DNA of 28,138 nucleotides from Antrodiella citrinella (lineage: Eukaryota > Basidiomycota > Agaricomycetes > Polyporales > Steccherinaceae): assembly GCA_004802725.1 (NCBI GenBank), contig SGPM01000350.1:1-28138 (forward strand). Direction: 5' to 3'. The translations under genes and the position numbers were made by a program. Positions 27,520-28,138 of the stretch are shown here, one piece after another (position 1 is the stretch's first letter; each line of letters starts with the position of its first letter). Under the pieces are notes generated by a model. It made no database searches. It was not told where the DNA came from and was given only the letters and a program-made list of their open reading frames with translations.

Positions 27520-28006
27520 TTGGTTGACCACGAACACTTCACGCACGACCAATTTCAGACGTACATTATGGGCGGCTATACTTTGAAATTTGAAATGTCG
27601 TGATGGAGACACTATACTTGAAGCTTGAAGCCCAGTGAAAATTAACTCTTCGTCCAGCTGTGCTAATCCACGTGTATCTGCAAGAAGCCGACGGGAAGCG
27701 CTCAGTATCCACGCTGGTATGCGTGCAGCCTCAAGAGCAGGACAGACGACGATCCGTAAGGTTAGATCCTGCTTCTTTTTCTCCTGTCAACTCGTCGATC
27801 CGCCGACCCTTCGACGTCATAACCACCTCCGACTCAACGACGTCGACACAATCATCCCCCGTGCCCTGCACCCATCGACTCGGTGCACATACATAAGACC
27901 GCCCGCCTTTCTGTTTCTCGTTCCTCTAACTCTTTTCCTCCCCCCACCACCTCCCCTTGCCTGAGACGTACTGTACACCTGTCCAGCATCCTTTTATGCC
28001 CTAGCA
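27520..28006. promoter_or_regulatory. Upstream region of a gene entering from the right edge
   Basis: This holds the 3' flank of the SET gene, a CACGTG hexamer (27669-27674), a TACATAAGA TATA-like element near 27890, and a strong pyrimidine tract (about 27900-27960). Such tracts precede the start of other genes in this window. Open frames across it look like chance. Confidence 0.4.
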
Positions 28007-28138
28007 ATGCATCCTCGTCTTAAAGTTATTCTGCCTATCAGCCTGATGATCCCCTACATTGACGTCGCTAGCTTTGCCTAGATCTTGCATTGCGTGATTC
28101 AAGTTGACGGTGAGTCCGATTTTCATCTTGATTTCACC
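28007..28138 (+). other. Probable 5' leader exon and first intron of a truncated gene
   Basis: ATG 28007 opens a 24-codon frame that stops at 28079-28081, and ATGs just before it open even shorter ones. A consensus donor GTGAGT at 28110-28115 follows. The simplest reading is a 5' leader with a short upstream ORF and a leader intron, the coding start lying beyond the window. This cannot be confirmed here. Confidence 0.3.

Noticed and set aside
1..28138. CRISPR array, bacterial-type defence island or biosynthetic cluster
   Set aside because: There are no regularly spaced repeats, and gene content and introns are those of an ordinary fungal chromosome. The recognised genes belong to unrelated pathways.

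Overview
The window looks like nuclear DNA of a filamentous basidiomycete, most likely an agaricomycete and possibly a polypore. The genes are dense and cut by many 45-90 base GT-AG introns with internal branch sites. Codon use is G+C-leaning, and the recognisable proteins (aspartokinase, Snx41/Atg20, Tim23, cytochrome c1, a velvet factor) have fungal-type sequences. No bacterial operon signals, tRNA, rRNA or CRISPR array were seen. All gene models below were spliced by eye.

Layout. Bases 1-3500 are an accessory-looking end: AT-rich unassigned DNA, a decayed multi-exon gene with three in-frame TGA codons but intact splice sites (518-2167), an LTR-like TATA-bearing stretch (about 2230-2526), a weak Pro/Ser-rich ORF, and two inverted repeats (3209-3241, 3257-3297). 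Bases 3513-19775 are a compact housekeeping block: aspartokinase HOM3 (-), a short AATF/Bfr2-type ribosome-biogenesis protein (-), a large acidic Ser-rich protein (+) sharing a 238-base promoter with it, sorting nexin SNX41/ATG20 (+), a mitochondrial TPR protein (-) divergent from TIM23 (+), a velvet-domain regulator (+), a Cys-rich CYSTM-like tail protein (+) and cytochrome c1 (+).

Bases 19776-28138 are looser. Two diverged copies of a roughly 700-base dispersed repeat (about 20076-20764 and 25839-26540) lie in the same orientation. Between them are a minus-strand transcript with five clean introns but no convincing protein (about 22700-20950), a diverged tandem duplication at its 5' side, an orphan acidic two-exon gene (24651-23348, -) and a 59-codon ORF. 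Downstream are a 166-residue SET-domain protein (+) and the promoter/leader of a gene that runs off the right edge.

Functional links. Three genes within 13.1-19.8 kb serve mitochondria (TPR protein with presequence, TIM23, CYT1), two of them on one divergent promoter. HOM3 has a TGACTC element of the general amino-acid control type, and CYT1 has a CCAAT box. The most unusual items are the all-TGA pseudogene, the Bfr2 gene that lacks the usual acidic N-terminal half and needs a GC-AG intron, the spliced minus-strand transcript without a convincing ORF, and the dispersed repeat pair, in which only one copy carries a 16-bp-stem hairpin.
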